A DNA stretch of 64,000 bases, from NCBI RefSeq assembly GCF_030818695.1, contig NZ_JAUTAR010000001.1, positions 744,001 through 808,000 of the forward strand, read 5' to 3'. Source of the stretch: Chryseobacterium sp. SORGH_AS_0447 (lineage in GTDB: Bacteria; Bacteroidota; Bacteroidia; Flavobacteriales; Weeksellaceae). Under the pieces are notes generated by a model, which saw only the letters and a list, made by a program, of their open reading frames with translations, was not told where the DNA came from and made no database searches. Shown in pieces: positions 1-7,955 of the stretch; the first letter of the stretch is position 1; each line of letters opens with the position of its first letter. The position numbers and the translations under genes are program-made.

Positions 1-185
1 TTGAAGATGTATTCCTGCAGATTTTCATAGCCTATAGAGTCCGGACCGACATTTTCCAGATCTTCTTCTGCGTATTCTTTTAATTTTCTGATGTCCCGAA
101 TATAGGCATCGAGTGTGTTTTCTGAAAAGTTTCTTTCGAAACGAAGGAAGATTTCAAAATCCTTAATTTTTTCATCCCATTTCAT
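1..185 (-). CDS. xerD: XerD-type tyrosine recombinase, N-terminal fragment (cut by window edge)
   Basis: Reading leftward from an ATG at 185, the frame stays open to the window edge and encodes about 61 residues starting MKWDEKIKDFEIFLRFERN. The FLRFERNFSENTLDAY stretch is the N-terminal SAM-like core-binding domain seen in XerC/XerD recombinases, which resolve chromosome dimers at dif. The catalytic R-H-R-Y domain lies outside the window, so XerC, XerD or an integrase cannot be fully separated; the lack of extra N-terminal sequence favours XerD. It lies 13 bp downstream of the dCMP deaminase gene on the same strand and is probably co-transcribed with it. Confidence 0.65.
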   Translation of the reverse strand, partial: MKWDEKIKDFEIFLRFERNFSENTLDAYIRDIRKLKEYAEEDLENVGPDSIGYENLQEYIF

Positions 186-198
186 TGTTGTTGTTGTG

Positions 199-621
199 TT
201 ATTTTTTTAGTTCATAGTCCGAAATTTGCTCTATTTCAATTTGGTGGTTTCTTAAAAATGATATCCCGTCATCATCCGAATACTCGTTGATGTAGACAAG
301 CCGGGTAATGCCCGCCTGCAGAATCAGCTTGCTGCATTCTTTACAGGGCGAAAGTGTTAAATATAACGTGGCGCCTTTGGCAGACTGTGTGGAAGCCGCT
401 AATTTTAGTATCGCATTGGCTTCTGCATGCAGCACATACCAGTGGGTTCTGCCTTCACTGTCTTCACAGCAGTTTTCAAAACCTGAAGGGGTACCATTGT
501 AACCATCTGAAATAATCATCCTATCTTTTACGATAAGAGCTCCTACCTGCTTTCGTTTACAGTAGGAAAGTTTTGCCCATTCCTGAGCCATTTTTAGATA
601 AGCTTTATCAAACTTATTCAT
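199..621 (-). CDS. dCMP deaminase family protein (ComEB-like)
   Basis: 140-residue zinc-dependent cytidine/deoxycytidylate deaminase fold. The zinc site is visible: H65-A-E67 and P92-C93-x-x-C96. The GYNGTPSGF segment near residues 40-48 is typical of dCMP deaminases, which convert dCMP to dUMP for thymidylate synthesis; the length also fits this family (about 140-150 residues). It sits between an enoyl-CoA hydratase gene (48 bp upstream) and xerD, apparently in one leftward unit. Allosteric dCTP/dTTP control cannot be judged by eye. Confidence 0.88.
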   Translation of the reverse strand: MNKFDKAYLKMAQEWAKLSYCKRKQVGALIVKDRMIISDGYNGTPSGFENCCEDSEGRTHWYVLHAEANAILKLAASTQSAKGATLYLTLSPCKECSKLILQAGITRLVYINEYSDDDGISFLRNHQIEIEQISDYELKK

Positions 622-669
622 ACAGCAGCATTGTTGGTTTTCGAAATAATTTGTATTAAGGGTAAAAGG

Positions 670-1437
670 CTAGAAGCTTGGTTTTCTTTTTTCAAGAAAT
701 GCCGAAACTCCCTCTTTTTTATCGTCCATTTCAAAAAGCTCTCCGAAGTATTTAATCTCGGTTTCAAAGCCTTTATCCGTATCCGAAAGGTTGACAGCGT
801 GAATCGCTTTTGAAATTGCCATGGGTGAATTGTTGGCAATCGTCTGGGCTAATTCTCTTGTTTTGTTAAGTAGTTCTTCTATTGGATATACTTCATTTAC
901 CAGTCCGATTTCTTTTGCTCTCGCAGCAGGAACCATTTTGGCGGAGAAGATCATTTCGTTGGCAATACCTTTTCCTACAAGCCTCGGCAGTCTCTGCGTT
1001 CCTCCGTAACCCGGAATTAATCCTAAGGTTACTTCCGGAAGCCCGAGTCTGGCGTTTTCCGATGCGTATCTGATGTGGCATGCCATGGCAAGCTCGAGAC
1101 CTCCACCTAAAGCAAAACCGTTTACGGCTGCAATAACGGGCTTGGTCATATTTTCAATCTTATCGAATAAAGAAAGATGTCCGTTTTGGGCAAGTGCTTG
1201 CGCCTGTTCCTGTCCGAAATCACTGAATTCTTTTATATCTGCGCCGGCGACAAAAGATTTTTCGCCGCTGCCGGTAAGAATAATTACCCTGCAGGAAGTA
1301 TCGGAATTCAATTCGTCCAGGGCCGAACTAAGTTCACTGATTGTTTTGGCATTCAGTGCATTTAAGCTTTCAGGTCTGTTAATAGTTATGACAGAAAGTT
1401 TCCCTTCTTTTTGTAATAATATATTTTCGTAATTCAT
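670..1437 (-). CDS. Enoyl-CoA hydratase/isomerase (crotonase family)
   Basis: 255-residue crotonase-fold protein. The oxyanion-hole segments AGADIKEF (64-71) and NGFALGGGLEL (106-116) are present, and both catalytic glutamates of classical enoyl-CoA hydratases can be placed at E115 (GGGLEL) and E135 (GLPEVTLGL), followed by the IPGYGGTQRLPRLVG motif. This predicts syn-hydration of trans-2-enoyl-CoA in fatty-acid or short-chain acyl-CoA degradation. It appears to start a leftward unit with the dCMP deaminase and xerD. The exact substrate is not inferable. Confidence 0.88.
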   Translation of the reverse strand: MNYENILLQKEGKLSVITINRPESLNALNAKTISELSSALDELNSDTSCRVIILTGSGEKSFVAGADIKEFSDFGQEQAQALAQNGHLSLFDKIENMTKPVIAAVNGFALGGGLELAMACHIRYASENARLGLPEVTLGLIPGYGGTQRLPRLVGKGIANEMIFSAKMVPAARAKEIGLVNEVYPIEELLNKTRELAQTIANNSPMAISKAIHAVNLSDTDKGFETEIKYFGELFEMDDKKEGVSAFLEKRKPSF

Positions 1438-1488
1438 TTTCCACTAATAAAATATTATTCAGCGCAAATTATGAAATTTTTTACAAAA

Positions 1489-1520
1489 AAAAGGAAAAAA
1501 TACTGATCTTTTTTCCTTTT
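1489..1520 (-). terminator. AT-rich hairpin terminator after katA
   Basis: A perfect 12-bp inverted repeat (arms 1489-1500 and 1509-1520, 8-nt loop) lies 25 bp downstream of the katA stop. On the minus strand it continues into a T-rich run. Only two G:C pairs are in the stem, so it is a weak but plausible intrinsic terminator. Confidence 0.5.
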
Positions 1521-1544
1521 GATTGAAATTATGTTTTGAAATAA

Positions 1545-3032
1545 TTATTTCGTGTGACTCATCATATTGGCGTCAATAATAACATTGAGCTGAGATGCCA
1601 CTTTCATGCCAAGCTCAATATTGGCTCTGAAAAAATGGCAAAGCTGCCTGTTGATGATTTCGTCTTTTTTAGGGCCGGTAATTCCCTTCATACTGCCGAC
1701 GATATTGCTCACCAGGTTATGTCGTTCTTCAGGACTCATGGCTTTGGAATATAATAAGCCGGGCTGCGTATAATGGTCGTCATCGTTTTCATTTCTGCTG
1801 TAGTTGGCCACATGAGCGCTGTCCAGTTCATACTCATAGTTTTTATAAGCATAATCCGGTTTAATATCATCAAAACTGTTCGGATGATAATTCGGCTTGT
1901 CCTGATATTGGCTTGAATCTGCCATAAAACCGTCTCTCTGGTAATTGTTGACGGCAAAAGGGCAACGGTTCACTTCAAGCTGATGGGCATTTACCCCAAC
2001 CCTGTACCGATGGGCATCCGGGTAAGAAAACAATCTTCCCTGAAGCATCCTGTCGGGTGAGAAGCTGATTCCGTTGATCAGATGGCTCGGCGAGAAAATA
2101 GATTGCTCCACATGAGCAAAATAATTGACAGGCACTTCATTGAGCTCCATTTCTCCCACTTCAATCATCGGAAAATCATCATGGAACCAAACCTTGGTAA
2201 TATCAAAAGGATTCCATCTGAAATCTCTGGCCTGTTCTTCCGTCATCACCTGGATGTACATGGTCCACTTCGGGAAATTTCCTTCTTCGATGGCATTGCA
2301 AAGATCCTCCTGTGCAAAATCCGGATTTTCACCCGCCATTTTTATAGCTTCCTCATTGGTGAAATTTTTGATCCCTTGTTTGGTCACGAAATGAAACTTT
2401 ACCCAGATTCTTTCATTTTTATCATTGATCATCGAGTAGGTATGCGATCCGAAACCGTGCATATGCCGGTATCCGTAAGGCGTTCCCCGGTCAGACATAA
2501 GAATTAATACCTGGTGTAGAGATTCGGGATTCAGGCTCCAGAAATCCCACATCATAGTTGCACTCTTAAGATTCGTTTTTGGGACTCTTTTCTGGGTATG
2601 GATAAAATCTGGAAATTTCTTGGCATCTTTAATGAAAAATACCGGTGTATTATTTCCTACCAAGTCCCAGTTTCCGTCTTCGGTATAAAATTTAAGAGCG
2701 AAACCTCTCGGGTCCCTTGCGGTATCTGCGCTCCCTTTCTCTCCACCAACGGTAGAAAAGCGGGCAAACATCCTGCATGAATTTCCGACTTTCGAGAATA
2801 GTTTTGCTTTGGTATATTGGGTAATGTCGTGGGTAACCGTAAAAGTTCCGTAAGCACCTGTTCCTTTGGCATGAACAATTCTTTCGGGGATTCTTTCCCT
2901 TACAAAATGAGCCAGGTTTTCCTGTAAGATAAAATCCTGCATCAATACCGGTCCTCTAGGGCCGACGGTCTGAGAATCCTGGTGTTCATAATAAGGGGCG
3001 CCATTGCTTAATGTTAATTTTTTAGAATCCAT
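1545..3032 (-). CDS. katA: Monofunctional heme catalase (small-subunit, clade 3 type)
   Basis: 495 residues from the ATG at 3032, reading MDSKKLTLSNGAP; an open frame extends about 60 codons upstream but runs through the AT-rich promoter region and is not catalase-like. The catalytic histidine H54 (RIVHAKG), distal Asn N127 (LVGNNTP) and proximal heme-ligand tyrosine Y337 in RLFSYPDAHRYRVG are all present. It decomposes hydrogen peroxide in the cytoplasm. The gene is divergent from an OxyR-type regulator that keeps both redox cysteines, so peroxide-inducible control is likely. Length and motifs are those of the compact catalases without a C-terminal flavodoxin-like domain. Confidence 0.95.
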   Translation of the reverse strand: MDSKKLTLSNGAPYYEHQDSQTVGPRGPVLMQDFILQENLAHFVRERIPERIVHAKGTGAYGTFTVTHDITQYTKAKLFSKVGNSCRMFARFSTVGGEKGSADTARDPRGFALKFYTEDGNWDLVGNNTPVFFIKDAKKFPDFIHTQKRVPKTNLKSATMMWDFWSLNPESLHQVLILMSDRGTPYGYRHMHGFGSHTYSMINDKNERIWVKFHFVTKQGIKNFTNEEAIKMAGENPDFAQEDLCNAIEEGNFPKWTMYIQVMTEEQARDFRWNPFDITKVWFHDDFPMIEVGEMELNEVPVNYFAHVEQSIFSPSHLINGISFSPDRMLQGRLFSYPDAHRYRVGVNAHQLEVNRCPFAVNNYQRDGFMADSSQYQDKPNYHPNSFDDIKPDYAYKNYEYELDSAHVANYSRNENDDDHYTQPGLLYSKAMSPEERHNLVSNIVGSMKGITGPKKDEIINRQLCHFFRANIELGMKVASQLNVIIDANMMSHTK

Positions 3033-3097
3033 AATAGTTGCAATTTGTATAAAATATTTTTCGGAGTGGTATTTGATTATGTAAAGGTAGTAATAAT

Positions 3098-3125
3098 CAA
3101 AATTACTTGAATTTTTAATTGTCAA
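3098..3125 (-). promoter_or_regulatory. katA promoter (Bacteroidota type)
   Basis: Read on the minus strand there is TAATTTTG (3098-3105, matching TAnnTTTG) and, 17 bp upstream, a TTG minus-33 element (3123-3125). This TTG is one arm of the ATTGTCAAT palindrome at 3118-3126, whose other arm serves the divergent oxyR promoter. Confidence 0.6.
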
Positions 3126-3147
3126 TAGCAAAAACATTTTATCTTTG
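3119..3147 (+). promoter_or_regulatory. oxyR promoter (Bacteroidota type)
   Basis: TTG at 3119-3121, an 18-bp spacer and TATCTTTG at 3140-3147 match the TTTG/TAnnTTTG consensus for the primary sigma factor of this phylum. The predicted transcript would start about 15 nt before the oxyR ATG at 3168. It overlaps the katA minus-33 element. Confidence 0.65.
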
Positions 3148-3167
3148 TAATAGATAATATTAATCAG

Positions 3168-4118
3168 ATGAACATTCAGCAACTGGAGTATCTTATCGCA
3201 GTGGATAAGTACAAGCATTTTGGTAAAGCAGCTCAGGCATGCTTCATTACCCAGCCTACGTTAAGCGCCATGATACAGAAATTCGAGGATGAACTGGATG
3301 TAAAGGTTTTCGACCGTACTACACACCCGATCCGGACAACTGATGTAGGGCTTCAGATTATCGATCAGGCCAAGGTGATTATAGAATCTGTCAATGAACT
3401 GAAGAATAAAGCCAACCTTCTGAATAACATTCTGGGTGGTACCATCAACATCGGAATTATTCCTACCGTTTCATCTTTTATTCTACCAACTGAAATTTTT
3501 AAGTTTCTGAAAGACAATCCGAAAATCCAGATGAATGTGAAGGAGATGACGACCGATAATATTGTCAAATCCCTGAAAGCAGGAGAATTGGATGCCGGAA
3601 TTATCTCAACACCGTATGATGCTGCCGATGAGTTTTATCAGGATTTCCTGTTCAACGAAGAGCTGATGATTTACAGTTCCGAAACGGAAACCAACAAGAA
3701 GAATTCTTATGTAGTTCCTGAAGAGCTGAATGTAGAAAAAGTATGGCTGTTGGAAGAAGGGAACTGTTTGAGAAACCAGTTCGAGAATATCTGCCATCTT
3801 AAAGAGAACACATTAAAGCCGAAAAACCTGGATTTCCTGGCGTCCAATATTCAGACATTGGTACACATGGTGGATAAAGTGGGTGGAATCAGCATTTTGC
3901 CGGAGCTTGCCCTGAACCAGCTTTCCGAGCAGCAGAAAAAGAATGTATACCGTTTCAAAAAACCTTTTCCATACAGGGAAATCAGCATTATCTACTACAA
4001 GCCGACCTTTAAGCAGAAAATTATTGACGAATTATCGCATTCAATCCGGACTTCTTTAGAGAAAAAACTGAATTATAACGAAAGTCCGAAAGAATTCGTA
4101 AGCATAAAACCTCAATAG
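3168..4118 (+). CDS. oxyR: OxyR-type LysR-family peroxide regulator
   Basis: 316 residues with an N-terminal LysR winged-helix domain (about 1-60, MNIQQLEYLIAVDKYKHFGK onward) and a C-terminal periplasmic-binding-like effector domain (about 90-300). Two cysteines, C200 and C209 in EEGNCLRNQFENICH, have the same nine-residue offset as the peroxide-sensing C199/C208 pair of E. coli OxyR. This supports a hydrogen-peroxide sensor that controls the divergent katA gene. The basic tail after residue 300 is short. The ATG choice fits the TAnnTTTG promoter just upstream. Confidence 0.9.
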   Translation: MNIQQLEYLIAVDKYKHFGKAAQACFITQPTLSAMIQKFEDELDVKVFDRTTHPIRTTDVGLQIIDQAKVIIESVNELKNKANLLNNILGGTINIGIIPTVSSFILPTEIFKFLKDNPKIQMNVKEMTTDNIVKSLKAGELDAGIISTPYDAADEFYQDFLFNEELMIYSSETETNKKNSYVVPEELNVEKVWLLEEGNCLRNQFENICHLKENTLKPKNLDFLASNIQTLVHMVDKVGGISILPELALNQLSEQQKKNVYRFKKPFPYREISIIYYKPTFKQKIIDELSHSIRTSLEKKLNYNESPKEFVSIKPQ

Positions 4119-4182
4119 TTTTTTATTGCCAACGGCTGTTAAACCGTTAATTTCAAGAAAATTATAATTAGTAGACAAAAAT

Positions 4183-4213
4183 TTTGAGTATTAAAAAATA
4201 GTACTTAAATTTG
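4183..4213 (+). promoter_or_regulatory. metK promoter
   Basis: TTTG (4183-4186), a 19-bp spacer and TAAATTTG (4206-4213) form a near-ideal Bacteroidota promoter. The expected start site, about 4220, lies just before the SAM-II-like aptamer, so the aptamer would be at the very 5' end of the metK transcript. Confidence 0.75.
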
Positions 4214-4221
4214 CCAACGTT

Positions 4222-4282
4222 TACGGACGAGGAAAAATTTGACCTGATTGCAACCTCTATAAAAAAATGCTAAAACAGTATT
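4222..4282 (+). promoter_or_regulatory. SAM-II-like riboswitch in the metK leader
   Basis: P1 is GAGG (4229-4232) pairing with CCTC (4254-4257). The enclosed loop contains ATTTGACCTGATTGCAA (4237-4253), which by my recall matches the SAM-II (SAM_alpha) L1 core ATTTAACCGTATTGCAA at 14 of 17 positions. After P1 comes TATAAA then GCTAAAA (4258-4275), the conserved 3' segment that folds back into L1. CTG in the loop can pair with CAG at 4276-4278 as the pseudoknot. It lies about 70 nt before the metK start, as expected for control of SAM synthesis. Whether it acts on transcription or translation is unclear because Bacteroidota rarely use strong Shine-Dalgarno sites. Confidence 0.82.
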
Positions 4283-4351
4283 CTTTTTTAGGCCTTTAGA
4301 CAATTATTCTTATTTTTCCTTGTGAATTTTAATCTCAAACAACAGAATAAC

Positions 4352-5632
4352 ATGTCTTATTTATTTACATCTGAATCCGTTTCAGAAGGACATCCGGATA
4401 AAATCGCCGATCAGATATCCGATGCATTAATCGATCACTTTTTAGCATACGATAAATCTTCAAAGGTAGCTTGTGAAACGCTTGTAACGACAGGACAGGT
4501 GGTTTTGGCCGGTGAAGTAAAATCGGATGCTTATCTTGATGTGCAGACCATTGCGAGAGAGGTAATCAACGGAATCGGTTATACAAAAGGAGAATATATG
4601 TTCAACGGGGATTCTTGCGGGGTAATTTCTGCGATCCACGAACAGTCTCCGGATATCAACCAGGGTGTGGACAGAGCTGTTTCTGATGAGTCTTTTGAAG
4701 CAAAAGCCAACGCTCAGGGAGCGGGTGACCAGGGAATGATGTTCGGGTATGCTACCAATGAAACGGCTAACTATATGCCTTTGGCTCTGGATCTGGCCCA
4801 CACTATTCTTAAAGAACTTTCTGCGATCCGAAGAGAGAATTCGGAAATCAAATACCTTCGTCCTGATGCAAAAAGCCAGGTAACCATCGAATATTCCGAT
4901 GATCATAAGCCAATCAGAATCGATTCTATCGTGGTTTCTACGCAACACGATGATTTTGCGGCAGAAGAAGAAATGTTGAACAAAATCAGAGAAGACATTA
5001 AAAATATCCTGATTCCAAGGGTAGTGGCTTTACAGTCGGATGAAATCAAAGCGTTATTCAACGATCAGATCAAATATCACATCAATCCTACCGGGAAATT
5101 CGTAATCGGAGGTCCTCACGGGGATACCGGCCTTACCGGCAGAAAAATCATCGTGGATACTTACGGTGGAAAAGGAGCTCACGGAGGCGGGGCTTTCTCC
5201 GGAAAAGATCCTTCGAAGGTAGACCGTAGTGCTGCATATGCAACAAGGCACATTGCCAAAAACCTGGTAGCGGCCGGCGTTGCCGATGAAGTTCTGGTAC
5301 AGGTTTCTTATGCTATCGGTGTAGCAGAACCTTGCGGATTGTACATCAATACTTACGGAACGTCAAAAGTAGATCTTAACGACGGGGAAATCGCGAAGAA
5401 AGTTTCTACGGTTTTCGATTTGAGACCTTATGCGATCGAACAGAACTTAAAGCTGAGAAACCCTATCTATCAGGATACCGCTTCTTACGGACACATGGGA
5501 AGAGAAAGCTATATTGCAAGCAAGACTTTCAACAAAGGGCATAAAAATGAACTTACCCTTGAAAATCTTGAGTTCTTTACATGGGAAAAATTAGACAAAG
5601 TAGATGAAATTAAAGCCGCTTTCGGAATTTAA
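4352..5632 (+). CDS. metK: S-adenosylmethionine synthetase
   Basis: 426 residues starting [20 protein letters not shown]. An upstream in-frame GTG at 4322 would add ten residues, but the MSYLF start matches the family. Signature motifs include the GHPDK ATP-binding segment, [12 protein letters not shown] and [16 protein letters not shown] near residues 265-300. The enzyme makes SAM from methionine and ATP as a tetramer in the cytoplasm. The gene is monocistronic: own promoter, SAM-II-like leader, and a strong hairpin terminator immediately after the stop. Product feedback through the riboswitch is the likely regulation. Confidence 0.96.
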   Translation: MSYLFTSESVSEGHPDKIADQISDALIDHFLAYDKSSKVACETLVTTGQVVLAGEVKSDAYLDVQTIAREVINGIGYTKGEYMFNGDSCGVISAIHEQSPDINQGVDRAVSDESFEAKANAQGAGDQGMMFGYATNETANYMPLALDLAHTILKELSAIRRENSEIKYLRPDAKSQVTIEYSDDHKPIRIDSIVVSTQHDDFAAEEEMLNKIREDIKNILIPRVVALQSDEIKALFNDQIKYHINPTGKFVIGGPHGDTGLTGRKIIVDTYGGKGAHGGGAFSGKDPSKVDRSAAYATRHIAKNLVAAGVADEVLVQVSYAIGVAEPCGLYINTYGTSKVDLNDGEIAKKVSTVFDLRPYAIEQNLKLRNPIYQDTASYGHMGRESYIASKTFNKGHKNELTLENLEFFTWEKLDKVDEIKAAFGI

Positions 5633-5656
5633 TTTTTAAACTTGCTACAATAAATG

Positions 5657-5690
5657 ACTGCTTTATCCTTTTGATAAGGCAGTTTTTTTT
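5657..5690 (+). terminator. Rho-independent terminator after metK
   Basis: An 11-bp stem with one G-U pair (ACTGCTTTATC at 5657-5667 with GATAAGGCAGT at 5673-5683), a 5-nt loop and a run of eight T, 24 bp past the metK stop. Confidence 0.85.
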
Positions 5691-5717
5691 ATTTTTACAT
5701 TTAATAATAAATTAAAG

Positions 5718-6209
5718 ATGATGAACGCCAGATCTGCCATCGCGATCCTATCCGTATTTTTCCTGAGTACTTTCGCTAAAGCACAGGTAACCGTGCATAA
5801 AATGATCAGTGTAGGGTATACCTATCAGAACCAAAGCTTCGGTGAAGTAGGAGGAAAACTGCTTTTTTTGAAAAATGATGATGTGATTTACCGTTTGGGA
5901 GCTTCTGCAATGATGGGGTCTGCAAATTCAAAATTTGCCATTATGCCGAAGGTATCGGCCGACGTATTGCTGAATTTTGAAAAAAATGTGGATTTTTACC
6001 ATTCCTATTATTTCCTGGTGGGAGCCGAAGGAACGAATAAATATATTGCTCCGAAGGTCGGTGTTACGCTTTTTGGGATCCTGGATCTTTCGGGAGGGTA
6101 TGCTTTTCCGATAGGAAACAGCGGAATAAACGGTAAAGAATTGAGGGGTGTGAATGTTAATTTAACACTAAATATCCCTACTGTATTCATTCACGACATG
6201 TTTAAGTGA
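5718..6209 (+). CDS. Secreted/outer-membrane hypothetical protein
   Basis: 163 residues with a clear Sec signal peptide (about 1-22, hydrophobic IAILSVFFLSTFAKA ending before QVTVHK). The rest has alternating, aromatic-rich strands and ends in a hydrophobic/aromatic strand (VFIHDMFK), which suggests a small beta-barrel or a periplasmic/outer-membrane beta protein. I do not recognise a family. Two adjacent ATG codons (5718, 5721) could start it. It lies alone between the metK terminator and the ECF sigma gene. Confidence 0.7.
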   Translation: MMNARSAIAILSVFFLSTFAKAQVTVHKMISVGYTYQNQSFGEVGGKLLFLKNDDVIYRLGASAMMGSANSKFAIMPKVSADVLLNFEKNVDFYHSYYFLVGAEGTNKYIAPKVGVTLFGILDLSGGYAFPIGNSGINGKELRGVNVNLTLNIPTVFIHDMFK

Positions 6210-6407
6210 TTTTTTTTAAATTTTTCTTGTAAAAAGTTAATAAATGGTTAACAGTTATTAAAAATTTATTATATTTACAACATAGAAAAATTGTATCCGC
6301 CTATTGATTATACTTTACTCTGAAGAATTGTTTTGTATTTACAGCTGAAGCCAGATGAAATATCTGGAAAAATTATCTTCGGCAAGTATATTTATTGAGA
6401 AGAAGTT

Positions 6408-6998
6408 ATGAAATCAAAATCGGATAGTTTACTAATTTCCCTTTACCAGAAAGGAGACGAAACGGCGCTGTCAACCCTTATACACCGCCATCAGAGAGAA
6501 CTGTTTACATTCATTTTTTACAAAATTAATGATGAAGATTTGGCAAACGATGTATTTCAGGATACATTCATGAAAATTATCGTGATGCTGAAAGAAGGAC
6601 GCTACAACGAGGAAGGTAAATTCATTCTTTGGGCTAAAAGAATTGCCCACAATCTTATTATCGACCATTTCAGAGCAAAAGCCAAAAATATCAAAGTTTC
6701 GGAAACTACTTTTGAAACCGACGAATATTCTATTTTTGATCTGCTGAAAGAGCCTTCCGAAAATATTGAAGACCAGCTGGTAACCAATCAGATCCAGGAA
6801 GATCTGTTGAAGATGCTTCAGTTTCTGCCACAGAACCAGCAGGAAGTCATTAAACTGAGATTTTTTGACGGATTGAGTTTTAAAGAAATAGCCGACCATA
6901 CCGATATGAGTATCAACACCACATTGGGACGGGTACGGTATGCTCTGATCAACCTGAGAAAAATCATGGATGAAAAGAATATTATCTTAACACGATAG
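6408..6998 (+). CDS. ECF-type RNA polymerase sigma factor
   Basis: 196 residues with sigma region 2 (about 22-90: DLANDVFQDTFMKI, then WAKRIAHNLIIDHFR for minus-10 recognition and melting) and region 4 (about 135-190: LPQNQQEVIKLRFFDGLSFK then an HTH recognition helix with NTTLGRVRYAL). There is no region 1.1 or 3, as expected for extracytoplasmic-function sigma factors. No anti-sigma gene follows; instead a 44-residue ORF comes 50 bp downstream. Its target regulon cannot be told from this window. Confidence 0.9.
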   Translation: MKSKSDSLLISLYQKGDETALSTLIHRHQRELFTFIFYKINDEDLANDVFQDTFMKIIVMLKEGRYNEEGKFILWAKRIAHNLIIDHFRAKAKNIKVSETTFETDEYSIFDLLKEPSENIEDQLVTNQIQEDLLKMLQFLPQNQQEVIKLRFFDGLSFKEIADHTDMSINTTLGRVRYALINLRKIMDEKNIILTR

Positions 6999-7047
6999 AT
7001 AATAATTTCGGAATATTCTCGTTTTAAGGAAAAACATTTAATCGCCT

Positions 7048-7182
7048 ATGAGAAAAAATGATTCCTTAAAAGTGAAAGCTTTGAAACCTAAGAAACAAAC
7101 TATTGAGTTTTTGCTCAGCTTTTCAAAGAGTGTCGAGGTCGTAAAGACTCCGGGCAAGAATTATCCGATTTCCAAAAATTAA
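7048..7182 (+). CDS. Small 44-residue protein downstream of the sigma factor
   Basis: An ATG-initiated ORF encoding a basic peptide that begins MRKNDSLKVKALKPKKQTIE and ends in PGKNYPISKN before TAA. It is on the sigma factor's strand, 50 bp downstream, in an otherwise empty gap, and stops 20 bp before the HAD phosphatase start. No transmembrane segment or cysteine motif is visible. It could be a small regulator of the sigma factor or an independent conserved small protein. Calling it coding rests on position and even codon content only. Confidence 0.5.
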   Translation: MRKNDSLKVKALKPKKQTIEFLLSFSKSVEVVKTPGKNYPISKN

Positions 7183-7202
7183 AATTATTAATTTTGTGCT
7201 GT

Positions 7203-7898
7203 ATGAAAATTCAGCACATTTTTTTTGACCTAGACAATACACTGTGGGATCACCGTAAAAACGCATACCTTACCATTAAAGAACTTTTTGAAAAAGAAGA
7301 AATCGGTCTGAAATATAATATCGATTTTAATGAATTCCATGCGGTTTATCACGAAATCAATGAGAAGCTTTGGGAAGATATCCGGGACGGCATCATTGAT
7401 AAAGAATACCTTCGAAAACACCGTTTTTACGATACCTTTAAACGTTTTAATGTAGATGATGAAGCCCTTTCGATATATTTTGAAGAGCATTTTTTAGATA
7501 AAATCCTCAATCATAACGAACTGGTGGAAGGTGCGGTGTATATTCTGGAATATCTTAAAGCAAAGAATTATACTTTGCACATCATTTCCAACGGCTTTAA
7601 GGAGGTCACCGAACGGAAATGTATTTTATCCGGGATCGACAAATATTTCCAAACCATTACCAGCGCCGATACCGTAGGCGTAAGAAAACCACGTCCGGAA
7701 ATTTTCGAATATTCCTTAAACCTGGCGGGAGCAGGAAAAGGGAACAGTATCTTAATCGGAGACGATTGGATAGCGGATGTCATCGGAGCCCAACGTTTCG
7801 GAATGGACGTTATTTTCTTTGATGTCCTGAATGAAAACAGGGAAGAGGAAGGGTTGAAAGTGATCAAGCACCTTTTGCAGATTAAAGAATATCTATAA
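7203..7898 (+). CDS. YjjG-family noncanonical pyrimidine nucleotidase (HAD superfamily)
   Basis: 231 residues from the ATG at 7203 (a TTG three codons earlier is possible but less likely). HAD motif I is F8-D9-L10-D11-N12-T13, motif II is IISNG near 125-130, motif III is the lysine in VGVRKPRPEIF, and motif IV is GDDWIADVIGA. The helical cap between motifs I and II is of the YjjG/YfnB type. These enzymes dephosphorylate 5'-nucleotides, often damaged or non-canonical pyrimidine nucleotides. The gene runs toward trpS, from which it is separated by a shared hairpin. Confidence 0.85.
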   Translation: MKIQHIFFDLDNTLWDHRKNAYLTIKELFEKEEIGLKYNIDFNEFHAVYHEINEKLWEDIRDGIIDKEYLRKHRFYDTFKRFNVDDEALSIYFEEHFLDKILNHNELVEGAVYILEYLKAKNYTLHIISNGFKEVTERKCILSGIDKYFQTITSADTVGVRKPRPEIFEYSLNLAGAGKGNSILIGDDWIADVIGAQRFGMDVIFFDVLNENREEEGLKVIKHLLQIKEYL

Positions 7899-7901
7899 AA
7901 A

Positions 7902-7932
7902 TTCGGCGGTCCCATTTTAAGAGACCGCCGAA
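7902..7932. terminator. Hairpin terminator between the convergent yjjG-like gene and trpS
   Basis: A perfect 10-bp GC-rich stem (7902-7911 with 7923-7932) with an 11-nt loop between two convergent genes. On the minus strand it is followed by TTTTT, so it works best for trpS; the plus-strand side lacks a T run. Confidence 0.8.
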
Positions 7933-7955
7933 ATGATATCATTATTGAAAAGTTA

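Noticed and set aside
3125..3153. OxyR-type operator built from ATAG sites at 3125 and 3150
   Set aside because: The spacing of 25 bp does not match the 22-bp periodicity of ATAG-N7-CTAT sites, and CTAT halves are absent.
3033..3218. N-terminal extension of the catalase by about 62 residues
   Set aside because: The extension runs across the divergent promoter region, has a hydrophobic AT-driven composition (many Ile, Tyr, Lys), and lies outside the usual catalase start MDSKKLT.
4131..4148. Intrinsic terminator of oxyR
   Set aside because: AACGG/CCGTT gives only a 5-bp stem with no T run after it.
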